From the NCBI GenBank assembly GCA_902594255.1, contig CACJLN010000002.1, positions 1 to 64,000 on the forward strand: a stretch of DNA of 64,000 nt. The letters run 5' to 3'. Below the pieces are notes generated by a model. The model did no database searches. It saw nothing but the letters and a program-made list of their open reading frames with translations, and had not been told where the DNA came from. The first letter of the stretch is position 1, and each line of letters opens with the position of its first letter. Source of the stretch: an uncultured Pelagibacteraceae bacterium. GTDB taxonomy: Bacteria > Pseudomonadota > Alphaproteobacteria > Pelagibacterales > Pelagibacteraceae. The position numbers were made by a program, and so were the translations under genes. Of the stretch, positions 43,215 to 51,393 are shown piece by piece.

Positions 43215-44193
43215 AACAATTTAAAATATATTTGGCAAGCATTTCAGTTGTTAAATTTTTTTTTGTAAAGTCTAAAAGATTTTTTTTTATTTCAAAAACT
43301 TCCCCATTTTCTTGAATAAATTTTTCTAAATTTTTCTTTTTGTAGTTAAATTTTAAAAATGAAAAAATTCTTTGAAATGTGAGATATTTTTTTTTGAATA
43401 TTTTAAATGGATTATAAAAAGAAAATATTTTGTCGAAATTGTTAAGAGAATAGATTAATTGATCCTTAGGGAGAGTAGACATAGTGGTAGTTGGACAATT
43501 TTTGATATCTAAAAATAACGGAATACAACCATTCATAAGGATCTCATAATGTCTAAGACAGTCCCATCCAGCCTTTTTGTAGGTCAAAGCAAAAATACTT
43601 CTTTTATACATTTCATAATAAGAACTTTCATCATCATAAATATAAGTATTTAATCTTCCGGGTATCAGTGGAGCTAGTATATTTTTTGGATTATAATCGA
43701 TTTCTTTTAAGATCTTAGATTTTGGTATTGCAAAACTTATAGGTCGAATTTTAGGATGTTCTATCAGTAATTCTCTTTTAAAGTATAGACTTAGATTTGA
43801 ATACTTAGTTTCTATGTAATTATCATCTTCCCCATCTATAAATAAAAATTTGTTATTATATTTTATTACCTCTTCCAAAAATAAATTTGATCTTCTGATG
43901 GAACCATAAATTATAAGATCAAAATATTTATTTCTTATTTTTTGCCCAATATTTTCTCTATCTATTGAATTAAAGTTTCTCAGGATATTTTTTATTGTGA
44001 AACCCTTACCCCAAAATCTTTTTTCATCATATTTTCTTTTTTTAATTTCATCATCATAAAGGTACCAACAACCTGGATAATCTATTACATCATTTCCATA
44101 AAGATCTCTTAAGCCATGAAGAAGTAAGTCATTCATATAATCATTATAAAATTGATGATCGTTATCAGTTGAGTGAATATACAAAATTTTCAT
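43201..44193 (-). CDS. exostosin/glycosyltransferase-like protein
   Basis: This 330-residue protein is rich in aromatic and lysine residues. The most telling segment is FALTYKKAGWDCLRHYEILMNGCIPLFLD (residues about 202-230, shown here only for its pattern of glycine, cysteine and proline), which resembles the nucleotide-sugar site of exostosin-like and GT-B glycosyltransferases. The N-terminus MKILYIHSTDND begins a Rossmann-like strand. It is upstream of rmlA/rmlB on the other side of a tRNA, in keeping with surface-glycan synthesis. The assignment is tentative. Confidence 0.5.
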   Translation of the reverse strand: MKILYIHSTDNDHQFYNDYMNDLLLHGLRDLYGNDVIDYPGCWYLYDDEIKKRKYDEKRFWGKGFTIKNILRNFNSIDRENIGQKIRNKYFDLIIYGSIRRSNLFLEEVIKYNNKFLFIDGEDDNYIETKYSNLSLYFKRELLIEHPKIRPISFAIPKSKILKEIDYNPKNILAPLIPGRLNTYIYDDESSYYEMYKRSIFALTYKKAGWDCLRHYEILMNGCIPLFLDIKNCPTTTMSTLPKDQLIYSLNNFDKIFSFYNPFKIFKKKYLTFQRIFSFLKFNYKKKNLEKFIQENGEVFEIKKNLLDFTKKNLTTEMLAKYILNCFKEQ

Positions 44194-44242
44194 TGTTTTC
44201 TTTTTTTATGATATAATAAAAAATTTTTAAAAGTTAAAAAAA

Positions 44243-44271
44243 TTGATTGTTTCATACAAAATATCTATTAT
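44243..44271 (+). promoter_or_regulatory. promoter of the tRNA gene
   Basis: TTGATT at 44243 and TATTAT at 44266 are separated by 17 bp. The predicted start is near 44278, about nine bases before the mature tRNA 5' end. Confidence 0.6.
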
Positions 44272-44286
44272 AAATCTTAATGAATT

Positions 44287-44363
44287 GGCGGGGTAGCTCA
44301 GTTGGTTAGAGCGCGGGACTCATAAGCCCGAGGTCAGTGGTTCGATCCCACTTCCCGCTACCA
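44287..44363 (+). tRNA. tRNA with CAU anticodon, probably elongator tRNA-Met
   Basis: A 77-base cloverleaf includes an encoded CCA end. The D-arm AGCTCAGTTGGTTAGAGC and the T-arm GTGGTTCGATCCCAC are canonical. The anticodon loop CTCATAA gives CAU. The acceptor stem has G-U pairs at both ends. The anticodon stem closes with an A-G mismatch (CGGGA against GCCCG). The absence of the three G-C pairs of initiators suggests an elongator Met. A tRNA-Ile modified to lysidine cannot be ruled out by eye. It is the only tRNA in the window. Confidence 0.93.
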
Positions 44364-44367
44364 TTAT

Positions 44368-45237
44368 TCAATTAATTAATTTTCTTAAGTAATTCGAATA
44401 TTCACAATTTCCATAAAATTTTATTGATGCGCTTATTTCTTTTTTAGAGATCCATTTTTTATTTAATGAAATTTCTTCAAGACAAGCAATTTTAAAACCC
44501 TGTCTATTTTCAATTGCTGAAACAAAAGCAGATGTCTTGTAAAAATCCTCTATTGAACCAGTATCAAGCCAAGCACCACCTCTACCGATTAAATCTGCTG
44601 TCAGTTGCTTTTTAAGTCTATAAATATTTAATAAATCAACTATCTCAACTTCGCCTCTTCTAGATGGCTTTAGTTGTTTTGCAAATTTAACTACCCTGTT
44701 ATCAAAAAAGTATAAACCTGTTATCGCGAGGTCTGATAAAAATTTTTTGGGTTTTTCTTTAATTGAAATAATCTTCTTATTTTTATTGATTTTAGCAACC
44801 CCAAAAAGGTCGGGTCTGGTCACTTTATGCAAAACGACTCTAGCTCCTTTTTTAAGTTTTGTATTTTTGATTAGTTTACTAGTTAAATTTTGACCATAAA
44901 AGAAATTGTCACCTAATATCATAGCCACATTGTCTTTACCAATAAACTTTTCTCCTATTACAAAAGCATCTGGAAGCCCTCTAGGTTTATCTTGTTCTAA
45001 ATAAGTAATTCTAATTCCAAGTTTTTTTCCATCTGGGATAATTTTTTTGTATTGATATAATTGGCCTTTATTAACAATAATTAGTATATCTTTGATATTT
45101 GCTAACATCAAAATTGATAACGGATAAAATATAAGAGGTTTATCATAAATTGGTAAAAGTTGTTTATTTACTGCTTTTGTAAGTGGACTCATTCTTGTTC
45201 CTTTTCCTCCAGCTAAAATAATTCCTTTTTTGATCAT
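44368..45237 (-). CDS. rmlA: glucose-1-phosphate thymidylyltransferase
   Basis: This 289-residue nucleotidyltransferase has the signature GIILAGGKGTRMSPLTKAVNKQLLPIYDKP at the N-terminus (about 5-34), with the triphosphate loop and the catalytic lysine. It continues with NVAMILGDNFFYGQ and GGAWLDTGS near residue 220. It makes dTDP-glucose from dTTP and glucose-1-phosphate. It overlaps rmlB by four bases. Only A and B of the dTDP-rhamnose pathway are present here, so the end sugar is unresolved. Confidence 0.94.
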   Translation of the reverse strand: MIKKGIILAGGKGTRMSPLTKAVNKQLLPIYDKPLIFYPLSILMLANIKDILIIVNKGQLYQYKKIIPDGKKLGIRITYLEQDKPRGLPDAFVIGEKFIGKDNVAMILGDNFFYGQNLTSKLIKNTKLKKGARVVLHKVTRPDLFGVAKINKNKKIISIKEKPKKFLSDLAITGLYFFDNRVVKFAKQLKPSRRGEVEIVDLLNIYRLKKQLTADLIGRGGAWLDTGSIEDFYKTSAFVSAIENRQGFKIACLEEISLNKKWISKKEISASIKFYGNCEYSNYLRKLIN

Positions 45238-46247
45238 CCTTTTCCTAATCTATTGACAATATCTTTTTTTGATAAATACTTATAATAAGCTTTATTTTTA
45301 TTGTACCAATCAAAAGTTAACTTTATTCCTTGTTCAAAATTTGTTCTTGGCGACCAGCCCAATTTTTTCTTTATTTTATTACTATTTAAAGCATACCTAA
45401 TGTCATGTCCTGGACGATCTTTAACAAAAATAATTTTAACTTTATCTTTTAATTTAATTAAATTTTTAGAAACTTTAATTAATTTTTGTGACACTTGTAA
45501 ATTATTTAAATTTTTATTAGACCCAATATTATAAAATTGTCCATTTTTCCCCTTTTTAAAAACTTTTAATAGAGCCTCACAATGATCTTTAACGTATATC
45601 CATTCTCTCGAGTTTTTTCCTCTGCCATATATTGGTAGAGGTTTGTTATTTAAAATATTATAGATAAGCTTTGGGATTAATTTTTCTGGATGTTGTTTAG
45701 GCCCATAATTATTTGAACAATTTGTAATTATTGCAGGGATTTTATATGTCCTTACATAAGAACTTACCAAATGATCTGAAGCTGCTTTGCTCGCAGCATA
45801 AGGTGAACTTGGTTGATAAGGATAATTTTCAGCTGATCTTCCAGTTAAAATATCACCATATACTTCATCCGTAGAAATATGAATTAGTTTGGATTTGTAT
45901 TTTTTTGAAAATTCTTTGAAACATTCTAATAAATTATAAACTCCAACTATATTACTTTGAATAAAATTTTCAGGGTTATCAATTGATCTATCTACATGTG
46001 TTTCAGCAGCAAGGTTGAAAATTGCGATAGGTTTATGATTAAATAAAATTTTTTTTATTTTCTTTTCTTTAATATCACATTTAATAAATTTATATTTTCG
46101 AGAATTTTGATGCTCCTTAATGTTATAAAAATTAGAAGAATAAGTTATTTTATCAATATTAATTACATGATAATTTTTGCTTATTAACAAATCAATCAAA
46201 TTACTACCAATAAATCCTAGTCCTCCAGTAACAATTATTTTTTTCAT
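45234..46247 (-). CDS. rmlB: dTDP-glucose 4,6-dehydratase
   Basis: This 337-residue extended SDR has the NAD-binding GGLGFIGSNLIDLL at the N-terminus, AAETHVDRSIDNPE near residue 80 and STDEVYGD near 124. The catalytic YAASKAASDH motif is near 150. It converts dTDP-glucose to dTDP-4-keto-6-deoxyglucose, the branch point to rhamnose and other deoxysugars. The four-base overlap with rmlA and the seven-base gap to apt show a minus-strand transcript apt-rmlB-rmlA. Confidence 0.94.
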   Translation of the reverse strand: MKKIIVTGGLGFIGSNLIDLLISKNYHVINIDKITYSSNFYNIKEHQNSRKYKFIKCDIKEKKIKKILFNHKPIAIFNLAAETHVDRSIDNPENFIQSNIVGVYNLLECFKEFSKKYKSKLIHISTDEVYGDILTGRSAENYPYQPSSPYAASKAASDHLVSSYVRTYKIPAIITNCSNNYGPKQHPEKLIPKLIYNILNNKPLPIYGRGKNSREWIYVKDHCEALLKVFKKGKNGQFYNIGSNKNLNNLQVSQKLIKVSKNLIKLKDKVKIIFVKDRPGHDIRYALNSNKIKKKLGWSPRTNFEQGIKLTFDWYNKNKAYYKYLSKKDIVNRLGKG

Positions 46248-46254
46248 TTATTTT

Positions 46255-46782
46255 TCAGTGACCTGGAAATTCGATTAAGTTTTCCACAGTGTATCCTTTT
46301 TTAATTAAATTGTCTGAACCATTCAAATCAAATAAATTTATGACAAATATAAAACCAGCAACCACTCCACCTGATATTGAAACCAACTTAGCCGCAGCCT
46401 CAGCAGTTCCTCCAGTTGCTATTAAATCGTCAATAATCAAAATCCTATCACCTTTATCAATGGAGTCTTTATGAACTTCGATTGTTGCAGTCCCATATTC
46501 TAATTCGAAATCAACTGAATGAACATTTGCGGGCAATTTATTTTTTTTTCGAAGCATAATAAAAGGTTTTTTTAAAATATAGGAAATAGCTGAGGCAAAA
46601 ACAAAGCCTCTAGACTCAACCGCTGCAATTTTGTTAAATTTAATTTTTTTTGATCTATCTACAATTTGATTTATAGTTTCTGAAAATGCTTTCTCATCCT
46701 TAATTAGTGTGGTGATATCCCTAAATAATATACCTTTTTTTGGATAATCTGGGATTGATCTAATAAAATCTTTTAAATTCAT
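46255..46782 (-). CDS. apt: adenine phosphoribosyltransferase
   Basis: This 175-residue phosphoribosyltransferase salvages adenine with PRPP to AMP. It has the family start IRSIPDYPKKGILFRDITTL, AAVESRGFVFASAI near residue 54 and the PRPP loop ILIIDDLIATGGTAEAA near 114. It is divergent, 42 bp away, from mtnP, whose reaction releases adenine. The two genes therefore plausibly work together in methylthioadenosine recycling. Downstream it shares a strand with rmlB and rmlA. Confidence 0.95.
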   Translation of the reverse strand: MNLKDFIRSIPDYPKKGILFRDITTLIKDEKAFSETINQIVDRSKKIKFNKIAAVESRGFVFASAISYILKKPFIMLRKKNKLPANVHSVDFELEYGTATIEVHKDSIDKGDRILIIDDLIATGGTAEAAAKLVSISGGVVAGFIFVINLFDLNGSDNLIKKGYTVENLIEFPGH

Positions 46783-46824
46783 AATTGTTATTTATAAAAA
46801 GTATAAATAAGTTAATTTTTAGAC

Positions 46825-47697
46825 ATGACAATAAATAAATTAGCAATCATAGGTGGTAGTGGACTTTATGATGTTGAGGAGTTTAAAAAAAGAGAATTAT
46901 TGGATTTAAATACGCCTTGGGGGAAACCGTCAGATCAAATTTTAAAAACTAGTTATAACAATAAAGAGGTGTATTTTTTACCAAGGCATGGAAGAGGACA
47001 TTATATATCTCCTTCAAAAATTAATTTTAGAGCCAATATAGATGCTCTTAAACAATTAGGGGTCACAGATATTGTATCAGTTTCTGCTGTTGGTTCTTTA
47101 AAAGAGAATTTGCCACCAGGAAAATTTGTTATTGTTGATCAGTTTATTGATCGAACTTTTGCAAGAGAAAAAACATTTTTTGATAATGAAATTGTTGCAC
47201 ATGTCTCAATGGCACATCCAACATCCAATGGTTTAATGAATGCCTGTGAAGATGCAATTAAAAAAGAAAAAATTGAGTATCAAAGAAATGGAACATACGT
47301 TGTCATGGAAGGGCCGCAATTTTCAACATTAGCTGAGTCAAATTTATATAGATCATGGAAGGCAGATGTAATTGGTATGACTAATATGCCTGAGGCAAAA
47401 TTATCAAGGGAAGCAGAGATTAGATATGCATCGGTCTCAATGGTGACTGATTATGATTGTTGGCATCCAGATCATGAAAATGTTGATGTTCAGCAAGTGG
47501 TAAAAGTTTTGTTAGGTAATGCGGCTAAAGCAAAAAATATGATTAAAAAACTTATTGAAAACTTCGAAGATCATATAGATCCTAACGATCCAACTAATAA
47601 TTGTTTAGATGTAGCAATAATTACTGCTCCAGAAAAAAGAACAAAAAAAACTAAAGAAAAATTAAATACTATTGCTGGTAGAGTTTTAAATAAATGA
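46825..47697 (+). CDS. mtnP: S-methyl-5'-thioadenosine phosphorylase
   Basis: This 290-residue purine-nucleoside-phosphorylase-family protein has IIGGSGLYDVEEF at the N-terminus, the phosphate-binding RHGRGHYISP near residue 53 and VVMEGPQFSTLAES near 154. GMTNMPEAKLSREAEI near 192 matches MTA phosphorylases. It splits methylthioadenosine, the by-product of spermidine synthesis, into adenine and methylthioribose-1-phosphate. It overlaps mtnA by four bases. Inosine or guanosine activity is unlikely given the neighbours. Confidence 0.94.
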   Translation: MTINKLAIIGGSGLYDVEEFKKRELLDLNTPWGKPSDQILKTSYNNKEVYFLPRHGRGHYISPSKINFRANIDALKQLGVTDIVSVSAVGSLKENLPPGKFVIVDQFIDRTFAREKTFFDNEIVAHVSMAHPTSNGLMNACEDAIKKEKIEYQRNGTYVVMEGPQFSTLAESNLYRSWKADVIGMTNMPEAKLSREAEIRYASVSMVTDYDCWHPDHENVDVQQVVKVLLGNAAKAKNMIKKLIENFEDHIDPNDPTNNCLDVAIITAPEKRTKKTKEKLNTIAGRVLNK

Positions 47698-48764
47698 GAA
47701 TAGCAGGAAAAGAATATCAAACTATATGGTTTGAAAATAATTTTGTAAAAATTATTGATCAAACAAAACTTCCCCATCAATTTATAATAAAAGAACTTAA
47801 AACAGTTAAGGATGCAATAAACGCGATTAAAGTTATGGAAGTAAGAGGTGCACCTCTAATAGGAGCGACTGCTGCTTATGGCTTGGTTTTAGCAATTATA
47901 GAAAATAATGATCAATCATTTTTAAAGAAATCTGCAAAAGATTTAATTAGTTCAAGACCAACAGCAATAAATTTAAAATGGTCTGTTGATAGAATGATGA
48001 ATAAATTATCAGGCGTTAATAGTGATAAAATCTTAACGATAGCTTTGAATGAAGCAAAAAATATTTGTGAGGAGGATATAAAATTTTGTGAAAATATAGG
48101 ATTAAATGGTCTTAAAATCATAGAGGAAATTTACAATAAAAAAAAAGATACAGTTAATATATTAACTCATTGTAATGCAGGATGGCTTGCAACAATTAAT
48201 TGGGGAACAGCAACTTCTCCAATTTATCACGCACATAAAAAAGGAATTCCAGTTCATGTTTGGGCAGATGAAACTAGGCCAAGAAATCAAGGAGCAAATC
48301 TAACTTCTTATGAATTAAATGAGGAAGGAATTAAGAACACAATCATTGCAGATAATACAGGTGGCATATTAATGCAAAGAGGTGAAGTTGATATGTGTAT
48401 TGTTGGAACAGATAGAACTCTAGCCAATGGAGATGTTTGTAATAAAGTTGGAACTTATCTTAAAGCACTGGCAGCTCATGATAATAATATTCCTTTTTAT
48501 GTTGCGCTACCAAGTTCAACAATTGATTGGAATATAAAAAATCATAAAGATATTCCAATAGAGGAGAGAAATTCAGATGAATTATCTTCTGTTGAAGGTT
48601 TAGATGAAAAAGGAAATATAAAAAAAATACAAATTTATCCAAAAAAAAGTAAAGCTATGAATTTAGCTTTTGATGTGACCCCAGCAAAATATGTTACGGG
48701 ATTAATTACCGAAAAAGGAGTATGTGAAGCTTCAGAAAAAGGACTTAAAGAATTGTTTAAATGA
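47694..48764 (+). CDS. mtnA: methylthioribose-1-phosphate isomerase
   Basis: This 356-residue protein of the eIF2B-like MtnA family has VRGAPLIGATAAYG near residue 50, THCNAGWLATINWGTATSPI near 160 with the active-site cysteine, and VGTDRTLANGDVCNKVGTY near 240 with the catalytic aspartate. It turns methylthioribose-1-phosphate into methylthioribulose-1-phosphate. It overlaps both mtnP and the aldolase gene by four bases, showing a tightly coupled operon. Confidence 0.95.
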   Translation: MRIAGKEYQTIWFENNFVKIIDQTKLPHQFIIKELKTVKDAINAIKVMEVRGAPLIGATAAYGLVLAIIENNDQSFLKKSAKDLISSRPTAINLKWSVDRMMNKLSGVNSDKILTIALNEAKNICEEDIKFCENIGLNGLKIIEEIYNKKKDTVNILTHCNAGWLATINWGTATSPIYHAHKKGIPVHVWADETRPRNQGANLTSYELNEEGIKNTIIADNTGGILMQRGEVDMCIVGTDRTLANGDVCNKVGTYLKALAAHDNNIPFYVALPSSTIDWNIKNHKDIPIEERNSDELSSVEGLDEKGNIKKIQIYPKKSKAMNLAFDVTPAKYVTGLITEKGVCEASEKGLKELFK

Positions 48765-49417
48765 AGAACTTAAATCAAAGAAATCAGATTATTGAATATT
48801 CATTAAAATTAAATTCTACAAATCTCTCACCACTTAGATCGGGCAATATATCATTAAGGGGAATAGAAGATGATATAGAGGGATATTTAATTACTCCTTC
48901 AGGAAAAAAATATGAAACTCTAGAAGCTAATGATATCGTTTTCATGGGTTTAAATGAAGTAGAGGAGAAAAATGATTCAACCAACAAGCCATCATCAGAA
49001 TGGAGATTTCATCGAGATATTTATGTAAATAAAAAAGAAGCACAGGCTATTGTTCATGCTCACTCTCCACACGCAACAGCTGTATCCTCACATGGAAAAC
49101 CAATTCCACCATTTCATTATATGGTTGCTCTTGCAGGCGGAGATGACATTAAATGTGCAGAATACGCTACTTTTGGAACAGAAGAGTTATCTAAAAATGT
49201 TATCAAAGCGTTAGAAAGTAGATCTGCATGTTTAATGTCTAATCACGGTCAGGTTGCTTTTGGTAAAAATTTGGAAGATGCATTTGAACTTGCACAAGAG
49301 ATAGAAAATATTTGTCATCAATACACTATTGCTTTAAAATTAGGTCAACCTAAGATTCTTTCGTTTGAAGAAATGAAAAAAGTTTTAGATAAGGCCAAGA
49401 ATTATAAAAATGGGTAA
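48761..49417 (+). CDS. class II aldolase, FucA/Ald2-like, probably cleaving methylthioribulose-1-phosphate
   Basis: This 218-residue zinc-dependent class II aldolase has SGNISLRG near residue 29, PSSEWRFH near 79 with the catalytic glutamate as in fuculose-1-phosphate aldolase, zinc histidines in VHAHSPH near 97, YATFGTEELS near 128 and SNHGQ near 158. The SSEWRFH and YATFGTEELS blocks fit FucA-type aldolases better than the MtnB dehydratase. After MtnP and MtnA it would yield DHAP and 2-methylthioacetaldehyde. Overlaps of four and eight bases tie it to mtnA and speDE. MtnB activity is the main alternative. Confidence 0.86.
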   Translation: MKNLNQRNQIIEYSLKLNSTNLSPLRSGNISLRGIEDDIEGYLITPSGKKYETLEANDIVFMGLNEVEEKNDSTNKPSSEWRFHRDIYVNKKEAQAIVHAHSPHATAVSSHGKPIPPFHYMVALAGGDDIKCAEYATFGTEELSKNVIKALESRSACLMSNHGQVAFGKNLEDAFELAQEIENICHQYTIALKLGQPKILSFEEMKKVLDKAKNYKNG

Positions 49418-50459
49418 GATGATTAAAGTTGGAGAGCATATTACTTTAGATATTATTGGTACCATAAAAGAGTACGATCCTACAGTTTTTGAAAAAGTCA
49501 TAAATAAAATCGCTAAGGCAGCAGATGTAACCATTTTAAATATTTCTAAATATAAATTTGAACCTCAGGGCTTTACAATTTTAGCTTTATTAGCCGAAAG
49601 TCACATCAGCTTTCATACATTCCCAGAAAAAGGAATAATTAGTTTTGATTTTTTTACCTGTGGAAAAATAAGTCCATCAGTGGCAATTGATATTGTTAAA
49701 AAAGAATTTGAACATAGGCGCATAGTTAAAAAAGAATTTAATAGAGATACTAGATCTCTTTACCACGATATCTATAGTTCACCGGGATTACAAAAATCGT
49801 ATGTTGTAAATGAGGTTTTAGAAGACTTTAAATCAAAAGTTGGTCAGCATATAGAAATTTTAGAATTGGAGCAGTTTGGAAAATCTTTATTTATTGACGG
49901 TGAAATTCAAGTAGCTGCTTCAGATGAACATTTGTATAGCTCAACTTTTGTTGGTGCTGGTTTAAAATTAAACAAAAAAAATGAGAGAGCTGCAATAATT
50001 GGTGGTGGTGATGGTGGTGTTGCAAGAGAATGCATTTCAAAAAAATTTAATTTTATAGATTGGTATGAATTAGATCCAGAAGTTGTTGAAGTTTGTAACA
50101 AACATCTTGGTGATATAGGAAAAAAAGCTACAGAAAAAAATTCTGTAAAATGTGTCTGGGGTGATGCTTTTGAAAGCATAAAAACAGTGAACGAGGATAC
50201 ATATGATCATATTTTTGTTGATTTAAATGATGACCAGTTTTGTATAGACCTTGCTGCTAAAAATATGGACTCTTTAGTTAGAATACTTAAACCTAAAGGA
50301 GTTATTACTGCACAGGTTGGAAGTCAGGATAAAAAACCTCTTCAAGTTGAAAATTGGTTAAATGTATTCAATCATCATTTTGGAAACGCTAATTTATCTA
50401 GAGTTTACATACCAAGTTTTGATTGCTCTTGGAATTTCTCTTCATCGATAAATCATTAA
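49410..50459 (+). CDS. fused S-adenosylmethionine decarboxylase - spermidine synthase (SpeD-SpeE)
   Basis: This 349-residue protein has two domains. Residues 1-115 are a prokaryotic AdoMet decarboxylase: the self-cleavage site lies in AESHISFHTFPE (Glu63/Ser64, giving the pyruvoyl group), with the catalytic-type cysteine in FFTCGK (Cys84). Residues about 130-345 are an aminopropyltransferase with IIGGGDGGVARE, WYELDPEVVEVC and an acidic active-site loop VDLNDD. The fusion could make and use decarboxylated AdoMet to produce spermidine and methylthioadenosine. A second in-frame ATG lies at 49419. It ends the mtnP-mtnA-aldolase operon. Confidence 0.92.
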   Translation: MGKMIKVGEHITLDIIGTIKEYDPTVFEKVINKIAKAADVTILNISKYKFEPQGFTILALLAESHISFHTFPEKGIISFDFFTCGKISPSVAIDIVKKEFEHRRIVKKEFNRDTRSLYHDIYSSPGLQKSYVVNEVLEDFKSKVGQHIEILELEQFGKSLFIDGEIQVAASDEHLYSSTFVGAGLKLNKKNERAAIIGGGDGGVARECISKKFNFIDWYELDPEVVEVCNKHLGDIGKKATEKNSVKCVWGDAFESIKTVNEDTYDHIFVDLNDDQFCIDLAAKNMDSLVRILKPKGVITAQVGSQDKKPLQVENWLNVFNHHFGNANLSRVYIPSFDCSWNFSSSINH

Positions 50460-50520
50460 TTTTTTCTTTTTAATATACGCAATCTGTGAAATACTATTTT
50501 TTTTATTAAAGGAGATAAAA

Positions 50521-51348
50521 ATGAATATATTCAAAAAAACTATTTTTTCAGTTTTACTTTCTCTATTAGTGATAGGAAATGTTAATGCTGATAAAATAAG
50601 AATAGGTACGGAGGGTGCTTATCCTCCATGGAACTCAAAAAATGAAGCAGGTAAGTTAATAGGTTTTGAAGTTGAATTAGCTTACACACTTTGTAGATAC
50701 ATTGGACAACAATGCGTAATAGTTGAACAAGATTGGGATGGAATGATACCAGCTTTAATCATGAGAAAGTTTGATGCAATAATGGCAGGAATGTCAATTA
50801 CTGCAGAAAGACAAAAAGCTATAAGCTTTTCTCAAGGATATGCAGATGAAGTTGCATCTTTAGCAGTGATGAAAGGATCTAGCCTGGAAGGCTTAGATAC
50901 ACCTGCTGGAATAAATCTTACTAAACCAAATGCTGCAGCTAAAAAAGCTCTTAAAACACTTACTGCTGCATTAGCAGGAAAAACTGTTTGTGTGCAAACT
51001 GCTACAATTCACCAAAACTTTTTAGACTCTGGTGATGTAGGAAAAGTAAATGTAAGAACTTACAAAACACAAGACGAAGTTAACCTAGATTTAGCATCAG
51101 GAAGATGTGATGCTGCATTAGCTGCTGCTGTTGCATTCAGTGATTATGCAGAAAAATCTGGTAAGCCAGTTGTTTTAACTGGACCAACTTTCTCAGGTGG
51201 TGCATTTGGAAACGGTGTTGGAGTAGGTATTAGAAAAGATGATACTGAACTTTTGAAAAAGTTTAATGCTGCTATCAATAAAGCACGAAAAAATGGAGAC
51301 ATTAGTAGAATAGCTACTAAGTGGTTTGGTTTCGACGCTTCTATGTAA
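50521..51348 (+). CDS. amino-acid ABC transporter substrate-binding protein
   Basis: This 275-residue periplasmic binding protein has a signal peptide ending near residue 23 (VIGNVNADKIR). The mature part begins IRIGTEGAYPPWNSKNEAGK and contains DWDGMIPALIMRKFDAIMAGMSITAERQK, the signature of the lysine/arginine/ornithine/histidine (HisJ/ArtJ/OccT) group. It has two cysteine pairs that may form disulfides. AAAGGAGA precedes the ATG. It is followed by a hairpin and two permeases. Basic amino acids or polyamine-like opines are likely ligands. Confidence 0.91.
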   Translation: MNIFKKTIFSVLLSLLVIGNVNADKIRIGTEGAYPPWNSKNEAGKLIGFEVELAYTLCRYIGQQCVIVEQDWDGMIPALIMRKFDAIMAGMSITAERQKAISFSQGYADEVASLAVMKGSSLEGLDTPAGINLTKPNAAAKKALKTLTAALAGKTVCVQTATIHQNFLDSGDVGKVNVRTYKTQDEVNLDLASGRCDAALAAAVAFSDYAEKSGKPVVLTGPTFSGGAFGNGVGVGIRKDDTELLKKFNAAINKARKNGDISRIATKWFGFDASM

Positions 51349-51361
51349 TTAAATTTTAGAT

Positions 51362-51388
51362 TTGGCGACTATAATGTATAGTCGCCAA
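51362..51388 (+). terminator. hairpin between the binding protein and first permease gene
   Basis: TTGGCGACTATA and TATAGTCGCCAA form a perfect 12-base inverted repeat around three bases. The tail TCTGT is a poor T-tract, so this may stabilise the 3' end of the binding-protein message or attenuate rather than terminate fully. The permease ATG lies five bases beyond. Confidence 0.75.
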
Positions 51389-51393
51389 TCTGT

